From Thermoplasmata archaeon (GTDB lineage Archaea > Thermoplasmatota > Thermoplasmata > Lutacidiplasmatales > UBA184), in assembly GCA_021848165.1 (NCBI GenBank), contig JAJZMW010000146.1, forward strand, positions 1 through 16,101: a stretch of 16,101 nucleotides of DNA, in the 5' to 3' direction. The number at the start of each line of letters is the position of its first letter. Position 1 is the stretch's first letter. This document shows positions 1 to 6,929 of the stretch, piece after piece. The translations under genes were made by a program, and so were the position numbers. The notes beneath the pieces were generated by a model that made no database searches, was not told the DNA's origin, and was given only the letters and a program-made list of their open reading frames with translations.

Positions 1-251
1 TCGTAGCGGAGGAGGAGGGTGTCCGGCGAGCCGCTCGCCCGGATCGCCTCGCGCGAGGTCTCGAGGATCCGATGGATCGGCATGTCGACCGAGAGGAGGG
101 CGGACCGCACCCCGTAGCGCTCGCTGAGCCGGATCACTTCCCGCCGCATCCGTCGGAAGTCGTGGCGCGAAAGGACGAGGGTCCCGTCGAGGTCGAAGAC
201 GATGCCGAGGAGCGGCTCGAGGAACCGGGGTTCGGCTTGACGTACCGGCAT
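1..251 (-). CDS. HAD-superfamily hydrolase, N-terminal part (cut by window edge)
   Basis: Only the first 83 codons are present; the gene runs off the left edge. The start is the ATG at 249-251. Residues 19-24 read FDLDGT, the HAD motif I, with Asp20 as the expected nucleophile and Asp22 as the acid/base residue, both on the loop after a hydrophobic strand (LLGIVFD). The following helical stretch is rich in Arg and Glu, as in a cap domain. Family knowledge: such proteins are usually cytoplasmic phosphatases or phosphoglycolate-phosphatase-like enzymes acting on small phosphorylated metabolites. The substrate cannot be told from this part. In-frame stops at 276-278 and 294-296 bound the start, leaving only a GTG three codons further upstream as an alternative. 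Motifs II-IV lie outside the window, so activity cannot be judged. Confidence 0.75.
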   Translation of the reverse strand, partial: MPVRQAEPRFLEPLLGIVFDLDGTLVLSRHDFRRMRREVIRLSERYGVRSALLSVDMPIHRILETSREAIRASGSPDTLLLRY

Positions 252-293
252 GAGGGGCACCGTTCCTGCGCGATTCTAGCCCGCCACCGATAC

Positions 294-1713
294 CTAAGCA
301 TTTGCTTCCACGGGCGCGGCCCGGTCGCCCCGGGCGCGACCGGGAGGGTCGGCGGGCGTCCATCGCGAGGGTCCCCGCGCGAGCGGTCCCGAGCTCCGGC
401 GCGGCCCCGGCGGCCGGTCGGGGGTCGGCCGCCGGGGACCCCACCGGAGCGAGGACGACCGGGGTCGGGAGGACCGGCAGCGTGTGCGGGGGGGCGGTGA
501 AGTTGAAGAAGCATCCCAGCGACCCCGCGCTCCCGACCCGCGCGTTGAGCGACGGGAGCATCCAGTTCTTGTCGATGAACCGCAGGACGGCCGCCGGGTC
601 GAGGGGCGTCGGGCAGACGGTGCCGGCGGGGGTCCAGGGAGAGAGGACGAGGAACGGGATGCGGAACCCATCGGAGCCGGTCGACGTGGTCGGGGGAACG
701 ACCGGGTCCCAGTAGCCGCCGTTCTCGTCGTAGAAGATCAGGACGGCCGAGGAGTTCGCGACCGGGCTCTGGGCGATCGCGTTCACGACCGTGACGGTCC
801 AGTCCATCCCCAGGGTGACGTTCTCGGGCGGGTGCTCGCTGTAGCGCAGGCTGTCCATCGTATCGACGTAGACCACCGACGGCACCGTCGCGGAGCGGAG
901 CTGGGCGGGGAGGTCGGCCGCGGCGACGATCCGCGCCGAACTGCAGGAGTTTTCCATCAGGGCGGGGAACAGCGTCGGGGCGATGCCGAGGGAGGCTCCT
1001 TGGACGTCGTAGTTCCACGGGATCCCGGCCGAAGTCAGCTGCCCGAGGACGGTCGGCTGCGTCGTGACGTTCGCGGGAGGGAGCGAATCGGCGTCCCACG
1101 ACGGCGTGGCGTAGGCGGTGATGTCGAAGACCCGGTTCGGCTCGGTCGGTCCGAGGACGCCGCTGAAGAACGAGTCCCCGAGCCCCCCGTCGTTCGCGTA
1201 GGTGTAGTAGGCCCCGATCTGCGACGGCCCGTAGTAGCCGACGGCGACCTCGGGCGGGACGACCCCCGAGGCGTTCGCTTCGGCGACGAAGCCGTTGTTG
1301 CGGCCGCCGTTGAGATCGGCGAGGTTCGCGGACTGGGTGTGCGGGAGGTCCGGCGTGGAGCTCCCCACGAGGGGGTACGGGTGGACCACGGTGGAGCTTC
1401 CGAACGAGACGGGGAACGATCCGTTGGGGGGGTGGCCGATCACCCCGGGGCGCCCCCCGAAGTAGTTCTCGAAGGCGTGGTTCTCCTTCACGATCACGAA
1501 GAGGTGCTGGATCGGCGTCGCGGTACGGATCGGGCTCGTCGCGGGGGATGGGCAGCTCGCCCCGCTCGGCGATGGGGCGGAGAGAGCCGCCACGACGACG
1601 ACGGAGGCGCTCGTCGCCACCACCACCACGATCCCGACCGCGATGGCCCAGGCTCTCCTCGTCCGGCCTCCTCGCCCGGGGCGACCCCCGGCCTCCCCCG
1701 CCGCCTCGCTCAC
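294..1713 (-). CDS. Membrane-anchored or secreted phosphoesterase (phospholipase C/acid phosphatase type); 3' end uncertain
   Basis: The GTG at 1711-1713 opens a frame with a basic stretch and then a hydrophobic segment at residues 21-46 (AWAIAVGIVVVVATSASVVV onward). This is a signal peptide or N-terminal anchor, so the enzyme should act outside the cell. The body has hallmarks of the phosphoesterase family of phospholipase C and AcpA-type acid phosphatases: KENHAFENYFG at 76-86, EHPPEN from 293, and DENGGYWD at 329-336 followed by two prolines. These include the usual metal-binding Glu/Asn, His and Asp positions. The family cleaves phosphate esters; the substrate here is unknown. After about residue 430 the protein becomes Pro/Ala/Arg-rich. 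The reading frame has no stop down to base 1, although coding character fades near base 310. The end given (294) is a TAG in another frame, where a one-base indel would place the terminus. That choice is inference. Confidence 0.75.
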
Positions 1714-1721
1714 GCGAACGA

Positions 1722-1735
1722 CCCCCGAAAGGGGG
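1722..1735. promoter_or_regulatory. Short hairpin just before the phosphoesterase start
   Basis: CCCCC-GAAA-GGGGG on the plus strand is a perfect 5-bp stem with a 4-nt loop. In the minus-strand mRNA it lies 8 nt upstream of the GTG at 1713. Its 3' arm plus the next base (GGGGGT) is the only Shine-Dalgarno-like sequence there, so folding could hide the ribosome site. A TATA-like AT patch (GATATT on the minus strand, about 1750-1755) lies further upstream. A role in translation is inference; a stem this short can occur by chance in GC-rich DNA. Confidence 0.25.
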
Positions 1736-1855
1736 AGGGGAGCGGGCCGAATATCGTTGCACCTCGCTCTCTCCCTCGGCCGGCCCGTCGGAGCCACCGA
1801 CCGACGGTCCGGGGGAAGCCGACGCGGCGTCCCTGCCCCGCACGGGGCCGGATCG

Positions 1856-3346
1856 CTAGCGCGAGGGACGTCCCGATCGACGCAGCGTCACGATCGACTC
1901 GCGCAAGAGGAAATGTCGCCGCTGTCCGGAGCGCCTCGCGCGGGCGACCTGGACGCTCTCGATCGCGAAGCCGATCCGGGCCCCGAGGCGGGCCGTCAGA
2001 AGGTCGCCGGGGACGTAGGTCCCGGCGAGCAGCGAGTCGCCGACCACGAGCACGAACCGTCCCCCGGGTCGCAGGGCCCGGTGCACGCCCCGCATCACGG
2101 CTTCGAGGTCGGCAAAGTAGCGGAGGACGACCCCGTGCATATCGTCGCGCCGGTAGGTCCCTTTGCGGAGCACGTGATTGCGGATGCGGGGGAGGAGCTC
2201 GCGCAGCCACGGGTCCGGCGCCGCCCGGGGGTCGAGGAACCCGGCGGTCGAGGCGCGGGGGAGGTTGTCGCACGCGACCTCCCGATGTCGCAGCGCGCTC
2301 AGGTCCGGGTAGGAGGAGGCATACCCGAGCCAGGCGAGATCGAGCTTGTAGTTCATCACGTAGTCGAGGCCATTGACGTACGGGGGGCTCGTCACCGCGA
2401 AATCGACCGACCCTTCCGGGAGGTCGATCGAGCGAGCGTCCCCCTCCCGGACGGACGCGGGAGGTCCCCAGCGGTCGCGCGAGCTCCCGAGCGCGGCCAG
2501 GTCGTCGGCCATCTGCTCGGCGGTCTCGGCGAACCGTGCGAACGGCAGCGGTCGAACGGTGGGACGCGGCTCGTATCCGAGGCAGGGGGAGCGCCGAAGG
2601 CGGCTCGAGGGGATCAGCGCCGCGCCGAACGAGAGCCGCAGGGCATCGGGAACGCCGGGGGCCGACGCCGGCAGAACGGAGCGGAGCCGCCGCAACTGGG
2701 AGAGGGCCGACGGGGCGAACTGCCGTCGCGTCTCGCGAAGGAACGGCAGGGGGGACTCCGGGGCGCGCTCCGCGCGAACGACCAGCTCGTGCGCGCGGCG
2801 GCGGAGGACGGCCCCCGCGAGCTCGAAGTCGGTCTTGACCCGGGCCGCCAGCGCGGCGGGCGCGAGCAGTTCGATGCCGATCGCGCGCCAACCGAGACGA
2901 CGCGCCTCCACCAGGCTCGTCCCGCTCCCGCTGAACGGGTCCAACAGCACCGCGCCCCGCCCGAGGTCCTGTGCGGCCAGGAGGTCGCCGACGAACTCCG
3001 CGGAGTACCCCTGGACGTACGGCCACCACCGATGGATCGGCAGCCGATCGTTCGGCCGGAAGGTGATCGGCCCGGAGTAGCGGCCGAGCGCGACGCCGTC
3101 CTCGTCGGCGAACCGCTCGACGAACTCCTCGGGCCGGACGAAATCCTCCTCGACCGCCAGGTCGTGGTAATCGCGAAGGACCCAGAGGCCCCGGCCCACG
3201 CGCTGGACGTCCCCCCGATCGAGCAGGCGGGCGAGCTCGGCCGAGACCCGATCGCTCGGGGTGCCCAACCGGGTCGAGATCTGCCGGACCGTCGCGCCGA
3301 GCACCCCGCTCTCGAGGAGCGCGGACCGCACATCGGCCGCCGCCAC
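1856..3346 (-). CDS. DNA methyltransferase-like protein (N4-cytosine/N6-adenine type) with N-terminal winged helix
   Basis: I start this 496-residue protein at the GTG at 3344-3346, 22 nt after the upstream gene's stop. A longer start at 3472 would overlap that gene by about 100 nt. Residues 5-60 look like a winged helix (VRSALLESGVLGATVRQIST onward). DPFSGSGT at 136-143 is the SAM-binding motif I, followed by VEARRLGWRAIGIEL. TSPPY at 319-323 is the catalytic motif IV of amino-methyltransferases, followed by VNGLDYVMNYKLDLAWLG. RALRPGGRFVLVVGDS at 423-438 is a later core strand. Family knowledge: SPPY enzymes methylate the exocyclic amino group of cytosine or adenine in DNA, and some relatives modify RNA. 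Motif I precedes motif IV, with about 175 residues between them. No restriction endonuclease is adjacent, so this looks like an orphan methylase. The recognition sequence is unknown. Confidence 0.75.
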   Translation of the reverse strand: MAAADVRSALLESGVLGATVRQISTRLGTPSDRVSAELARLLDRGDVQRVGRGLWVLRDYHDLAVEEDFVRPEEFVERFADEDGVALGRYSGPITFRPNDRLPIHRWWPYVQGYSAEFVGDLLAAQDLGRGAVLLDPFSGSGTSLVEARRLGWRAIGIELLAPAALAARVKTDFELAGAVLRRRAHELVVRAERAPESPLPFLRETRRQFAPSALSQLRRLRSVLPASAPGVPDALRLSFGAALIPSSRLRRSPCLGYEPRPTVRPLPFARFAETAEQMADDLAALGSSRDRWGPPASVREGDARSIDLPEGSVDFAVTSPPYVNGLDYVMNYKLDLAWLGYASSYPDLSALRHREVACDNLPRASTAGFLDPRAAPDPWLRELLPRIRNHVLRKGTYRRDDMHGVVLRYFADLEAVMRGVHRALRPGGRFVLVVGDSLLAGTYVPGDLLTARLGARIGFAIESVQVARARRSGQRRHFLLRESIVTLRRSGRPSR

Positions 3347-3368
3347 GCGCCGGGAACGGCCCCCCGGT

Positions 3369-4718
3369 CTATCTCGGTATCGACCCGGTGGGAGCCGCCA
3401 CGACGTCCGGGGGCTTCCCGGGAGGTCCGGGGTTCCTTCGACCGACGATCTCGGGCGGCCGCCGGCTCGCAACGGGCGCTTCCTTGGCGCGGTCGGGGGC
3501 CCGATCGAGGGGGAGGTGCCCCGCGCCCACGGCGTCCGCGTCGCGACGTCGGCGCATCGTCAGCAAGAAGTGGTCGCCGAGTCGGTTCCACGGGGCTCGC
3601 CGACCGAGCCAGGCGTCCCAGGCCGCCAGCCGATCGAACCGACGCGAGAAGATCTCGGCGTACCGTACCAGATCGGAGGGGGGAAGAAGGACCGGGGCCC
3701 CTTCCACATCGGCGGGCCGGAAGGCGGGCGCGAACGCGCGCGCGACGTCGGCGACCGTGTAGGCGTAGACGTCAACGCAGAATCGGGAGGCGCCGACCCG
3801 CACCGGGACCGACCAGCGACCGCGGGCCCGCGCGAACCGGCCCACCAGCGCGTAGCCCGCCATCTCGAAGAGACAGTAGCGATTGTAAACTCCGGCGAGG
3901 AAGGGGGCGTCCGGGGCGAGCAGATCGGCGGCGGCGAGCGCGATCGGCGTGAGGTCGGGTTCGCAGTTGAGCGCCCCGTACGTGGAGAACGCCCCCGCAA
4001 ATCCCCCGGCGCCGACATCGGATCGGAGCGCGCCGAGATGCGCCGCGCGCAGGTGAACGAGCCGGATCCGCTCGGCCAGCCCCTCCTGGGCGGCCTTGCG
4101 TCGCACGACGTCCAGCATCGCCTGCGAGATGTCGATGGCCGTGAGCTCGTGGCCGGCCCGCAGGAGCTCGATCGTCTCCATGCCGGATCCGCAGCCGATC
4201 TCGAGGAGGGGCGATCGGCCCCGGAAGAGGAGCCGCATCCGGGCGATCGAACGGTCCCGCAAGAGCCGGTTCATCCGGTTCCCCCGAATGTGGTGGTCGT
4301 ACTCTGCGGCGATCTGGTCGAACTCGGACTCGAGCCAGTCGAAGTACGATCCGGTCTCTGGCTCCGTCGGTCCCGGGGGGTCGAGGACCAGGACGCGGCC
4401 CGGGGCGGCGTACCATGCGGCGAACCGGCGGTCGCCGTACTTCGCCCGGAGCCGGTCCAGGATCGCCGCGATCGCGGGCCGATCGGCGACCAGGCGGGCC
4501 CGGGCGCGGAGGCGCCGGCCCTCCACCACCACCTCCGCCCTTCCTTCGCGGAGCACGTCGGTCGGCCAGCGCGCATCCGATCGGGTCGCGACGAGATAGA
4601 TCCGGCCGTTTGGGTCCTGCGCGTAGGCGAGCGGGAGCTCGCCCCCCACCCCGCGGAGGAGGAGCGCCTCCGCGTTCGGGGCGCCGGGGGCGGGGGCCCC
4701 GCTCCTCGCGCCTCTCAT
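3369..4718 (-). CDS. Fusion: flavin/F420-type split barrel plus class I SAM methyltransferase
   Basis: The ATG at 4716-4718 overlaps the stop of the 76-residue upstream gene (ATGA), which fixes the start. The protein is 449 residues. Residues 18-115 (LLLRGVGGELPL, RIYLVATRSDARWPTDVLRE, AEVVVEGRRLRARARLV) resemble the split beta-barrel of F420/FMN-dependent reductases such as the DUF385/nitroreductase families. That assignment rests on pattern only. Residues 125-360 are a Rossmann methyltransferase: YDHHIRGNRMNRLL at 140-153, then LLEIGCGSG at 171-179 (motif I) and LTAIDIS at 192-198 (motif II acidic position). The C-terminal part (PSDLVRYAEIFSRRFDRL, GDHFLLTM) belongs to the methyltransferase, and the last 45 residues look disordered. 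The substrate is unknown. Alternatively the N-terminal part could be an unrelated beta domain. Confidence 0.7.
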   Translation of the reverse strand: MRGARSGAPAPGAPNAEALLLRGVGGELPLAYAQDPNGRIYLVATRSDARWPTDVLREGRAEVVVEGRRLRARARLVADRPAIAAILDRLRAKYGDRRFAAWYAAPGRVLVLDPPGPTEPETGSYFDWLESEFDQIAAEYDHHIRGNRMNRLLRDRSIARMRLLFRGRSPLLEIGCGSGMETIELLRAGHELTAIDISQAMLDVVRRKAAQEGLAERIRLVHLRAAHLGALRSDVGAGGFAGAFSTYGALNCEPDLTPIALAAADLLAPDAPFLAGVYNRYCLFEMAGYALVGRFARARGRWSVPVRVGASRFCVDVYAYTVADVARAFAPAFRPADVEGAPVLLPPSDLVRYAEIFSRRFDRLAAWDAWLGRRAPWNRLGDHFLLTMRRRRDADAVGAGHLPLDRAPDRAKEAPVASRRPPEIVGRRNPGPPGKPPDVVAAPTGSIPR

Positions 4719-4945
4719 CGGGACGCCGAGCCGGCCGCGGCCTCCTGCGCGAGGGCCCGCACGATCGCGGGGATCTCGTAGTCGAGGTTCTCGACGACCT
4801 TGTCCCCGACCGGCCGCCGGCGCAGGGTCAGCCCGTTGCGGGCGATCAGGAACAGATACGAGCAGCGTTTGGTATCGAGACCGAGGCAGATGCCGTGATC
4901 CGAGATCAGCCACTTGAGGATCAGCCGTTCCGAGTACCGCTTCAT
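4715..4945 (-). CDS. Small protein of unknown function (76 aa), coupled to the fusion methyltransferase
   Basis: I do not recognise this family. The protein starts MKRYSERLILKWLISDHG and has a compact alternation of hydrophobic and basic residues, a central SYLFLIARNGLTLRRRPVGD and a helical, Ala-rich C-terminus. There is no signal peptide or clear membrane span, and it has two cysteines (Cys20, Cys28). Its stop overlaps the ATG of the downstream split-barrel/methyltransferase gene by four bases, so the two should be co-translated and may work together. A GATATC box at 4977-4982 lies about 32-37 nt upstream and could be its TATA element. It is real because of the tight coupling and low-Arg composition compared with spurious frames. 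Confidence 0.6.
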   Translation of the reverse strand: MKRYSERLILKWLISDHGICLGLDTKRCSYLFLIARNGLTLRRRPVGDKVVENLDYEIPAIVRALAQEAAAGSASR

Positions 4946-4976
4946 CGGACCATCGGGCCCCGCTAGGTCCCGGCAT

Positions 4977-5000
4977 GATATCTACCCTCAGGGGAGGTAG
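4977..5000. promoter_or_regulatory. Putative promoter/operator between divergent genes at 4945 and 5031
   Basis: The 85-nt divergent gap holds an AT-rich GATATC (4977-4982), about 32-37 nt before the minus-strand start at 4945 and about 49-54 nt before the plus-strand start at 5031. Partly overlapping it is an inverted repeat, CTACC (4982-4986) and GGTAG (4996-5000), extendable with a bulge to CTACC(C)TC/GAGGTAG. The arrangement suits an archaeal TATA box with a regulator site. This is inference from spacing only. Confidence 0.35.
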
Positions 5001-5030
5001 GGGTCCCTCCCCGCCCGGGACGACCTGGAT

Positions 5031-5831
5031 ATGAACTCGGCGCCGGACCGCTCGGAGCCGCCCCCGCCCCCTCCCGTGGACGTCGCCGTCCGGACGTTCA
5101 ACTCGGAGAGCACCCTCGCTCCCTGTCTCGAGGCGGCGCGCCGATTCCTTCCGATCCACCATCTCCTCGTGATCGACCGGTGCAGCACGGACGGAACGGC
5201 CCGGATCGCCCGCGCCTTCGGGGCCCGGGTCGAACCAGAAGAGACCGGTATCGGCTTCGCCACGCAGCGCGCGATCGAGCTCGCCGACACCGAGACGATC
5301 CTCTTCCTCGACAGCGACGTGATCGTGCGCGACCCGACGTTCTACGCCCGCGCGTGCGCCGCCTTGGGCCGAGCGGGCGTCGGCGCCGTCGTCGGGAACT
5401 CCCTCGGTCATCGGTTCGCCTACGGACTTCCTCTCGGGCTCACCCTCCTGCCCCGGCGATGGGCGGGGAGCGTATCGATCCCCCCCACCGCGCAAGGTTC
5501 GGAGACCTACTTCTTCCGCCGGGCCCTCCGGCAAGAACGCCTCCGGGTCGCCTACCTCCCCGACGCCATGATCCACCGGTCGCCGTATCGGGGGGGGACC
5601 TGGCCCGAGTGGCAGGGAGCGCAGATCCGACGAGCGGCGGGCGGCGACGCCCGCGAGCTCGCCTACACGCTGCTCGTCCCCTGGCTCATTCACGCCAACA
5701 GCGGTTCGCTGCGGAATCTCCTCTACTCGCCGATCTTCGATGCCAAGCTCCTGCGGGGGTATCTCCACCCCACGCGGTGGCTCACGCGCGACCGGCGCCA
5801 GCTTCCCCCGCGGGAGAACCCCTCGCCGTAA
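5031..5831 (+). CDS. Family 2 glycosyltransferase (GT-A fold)
   Basis: 266 residues starting at ATG 5031, after a Pro-rich leader (residues 10-15 are all Pro). The fold starts VDVAVRTFNSESTLAPCLEA (16-35), the usual GT2 first strand and helix. LLVIDRCSTDGT (45-56) is the nucleotide-sugar binding turn, and ETGIGFATQRAIELA resembles the conserved helix before the metal site. LFLDSDV (91-97) supplies the Asp-X-Asp motif (Asp94, Asp96) that binds the metal and sugar nucleotide. A plausible acceptor loop follows (PPTAQGSETYFFRRAL). There is no membrane segment, so it should act at the cytoplasmic face. Family knowledge: inverting transfer of a sugar from an NDP- or dolichyl-linked donor. Donor and acceptor are unknown. 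Neighbours point to surface-glycan or glycolipid assembly. Confidence 0.85.
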   Translation: MNSAPDRSEPPPPPPVDVAVRTFNSESTLAPCLEAARRFLPIHHLLVIDRCSTDGTARIARAFGARVEPEETGIGFATQRAIELADTETILFLDSDVIVRDPTFYARACAALGRAGVGAVVGNSLGHRFAYGLPLGLTLLPRRWAGSVSIPPTAQGSETYFFRRALRQERLRVAYLPDAMIHRSPYRGGTWPEWQGAQIRRAAGGDARELAYTLLVPWLIHANSGSLRNLLYSPIFDAKLLRGYLHPTRWLTRDRRQLPPRENPSP

Positions 5832-5869
5832 GCGGGGCTCCGCGCGTCGGCCACGATCGGAGGGGCGCT

Positions 5870-5897
5870 CGCGTTGGAGCCGTTAAGTTGCAACGCG
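5870..5897 (+). promoter_or_regulatory. TATA-like box framed by a perfect 7-bp inverted repeat
   Basis: CGCGTTG (5870-5876) and CAACGCG (5891-5897) are exact reverse complements around a 14-nt spacer that contains GTTAAG (5882-5887). That is the only AT-rich patch before the nucleotidyltransferase-like gene and is 32-37 nt upstream of its ATG at 5919. The symmetry centre falls on the TATA-like box, as expected for an operator where a dimeric regulator would block TBP. The presence of the repeat is seen; the function is inferred. Confidence 0.45.
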
Positions 5898-5918
5898 CCG
5901 TACCGCCCGCCGAACGAC

Positions 5919-6929
5919 ATGCCGTCGGAGTTCGCCGAACCGAGCTCGCGGGCCGAGCCGCCGCGCGACGAGATCGACGCTCGGATCTCGGCGGTCCTTT
6001 CCGTGGCGGCGGACCATCGGAGCGGGATCCCTCTCACCGAGCTCGCCGAGCTCCTCCCCGAGGACGGCGGGATGCCGGCGGAGTCGCTCGAACGGTGGCT
6101 CCGTGCTCGCCCGCACCTCGCGTCGGTCGAGGACGGCTGGGTCGCGGCCCCGGGGATCGACCCTCGTCGCCCGTCCGAGGTGGAGGCGCGGAGCGAGCGC
6201 TACGCGTCGGTCGCGCGGGAGCTCACCCGGGGCCCGCTCGCCGACCTCCTCGCGGAGATCGATTTCTTGGGCGTGAGCGGCTCGGTCGCCTACGGGGGGC
6301 CGGGGCCGGACGACGACCTCGACCTCGTGTTGTTCACCCCCGAGGACCGCCTCTGGTGGGTCTTCGTCCGAACGCACTGGCGCCTGCGCGCGTGGCGGCG
6401 TCGCCAGACCGGCCGGGTCCCGGCGGTCTGCCTGAACTATGGGCGCGCGATGCCGACGGCCGAAGCGGAGTTCGTCGCGCCGCAGGATTTCCTCTTCGCC
6501 CGGGAGGCCCTCGCCGTTCGGCCCTTGCATGGGGAGGAGGCCTACACCGCGCTGCTGCGCCGATCCGCCTGGATGCGCGAGGTGATGCCCGGGCTCTACG
6601 ACCGCCGGCTCCGCGAAGTCCCCGGGGCCGGTCGGCCGGCGTCCCGACGGCGGAGCGGCGCCGCGCTCCGGATCACGAACGCGGCGAGCTTCGTGGTCGC
6701 CGCGATCTACCTCCAATCGGTCGGACTGGTGCGCAATCGCCGATTGCGCCGGGCGGGACGGACCGAGGCGCTCTTCCGGACCGAGACCCGGTGGGATCGG
6801 TTCTCCGTCTCGTCGATCAAGTTCGAGCGGATCCGCGCTCGGTACCCGCCGGTGAGCGCTGCGGAGGAGCGATCCGTCGCCACCGCACGTGGTCCCGCGG
6901 TCGCCCCCAGCGATCCCAGCTCGCCATGA
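5919..6929 (+). CDS. Nucleotidyltransferase-fold protein in glycan gene neighbourhood
   Basis: I use the ATG at 5919 (336 residues) rather than a TTG at 5874, because the TTG lies inside the inverted repeat around the promoter. Residues 20-75 could be a small winged helix. FLGVSGSVAYGG (116-127), followed by DDDLDLVLFT (131-140), matches the Gly-Ser ... Asp-X-Asp core of the polymerase-beta-type nucleotidyltransferases. Downstream come a Trp/Arg-rich helix (LWWVFVRTHWRLRAWRRR) and VCLNYGRAM. The overall pattern resembles archaeal nucleotidyltransferase-domain proteins found near glycosyltransferases, from memory. A hydrophobic stretch (ASFVVAAIYLQSVGLV) near residue 260 may be membrane-associated. 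It probably transfers a nucleotide to a small molecule or protein; the substrate is unknown. Its 3' end overlaps the convergent glycosyltransferase by 113 nt. Confidence 0.65.
   Translation: MPSEFAEPSSRAEPPRDEIDARISAVLSVAADHRSGIPLTELAELLPEDGGMPAESLERWLRARPHLASVEDGWVAAPGIDPRRPSEVEARSERYASVARELTRGPLADLLAEIDFLGVSGSVAYGGPGPDDDLDLVLFTPEDRLWWVFVRTHWRLRAWRRRQTGRVPAVCLNYGRAMPTAEAEFVAPQDFLFAREALAVRPLHGEEAYTALLRRSAWMREVMPGLYDRRLREVPGAGRPASRRRSGAALRITNAASFVVAAIYLQSVGLVRNRRLRRAGRTEALFRTETRWDRFSVSSIKFERIRARYPPVSAAEERSVATARGPAVAPSDPSSP

Noticed and set aside
484..2376. A 630-residue open frame on the plus strand
   Set aside because: It is antisense to the phosphoesterase and methylase genes, with Arg/Gly/Asp-rich low-complexity translation and no motif.
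1856..3346. Restriction-modification system around the methylase
   Set aside because: Neither neighbour resembles an endonuclease or specificity subunit; they are a phosphoesterase and a methyltransferase fusion.
3347..3472. Longer start for the DNA methylase at 3472
   Set aside because: It would overlap the upstream gene's end by about 100 nt and adds an Arg/Pro-rich segment without fold. The GTG at 3346 follows that stop closely.
1643..4781. Long plus-strand frames opposite the methylase and fusion genes
   Set aside because: They mirror the minus-strand genes codon for codon and show only charged or Pro-rich sequence.
4719..5768. N-terminal extension of the fusion methyltransferase to 5768
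   Set aside because: The extension is antisense to the GT2 gene. The ATG at 4718 overlaps the preceding stop as ATGA.
5874..5918. TTG start for the nucleotidyltransferase gene at 5874
   Set aside because: It lies within the inverted repeat and before the TATA-like box; the ATG at 5919 fits the promoter.
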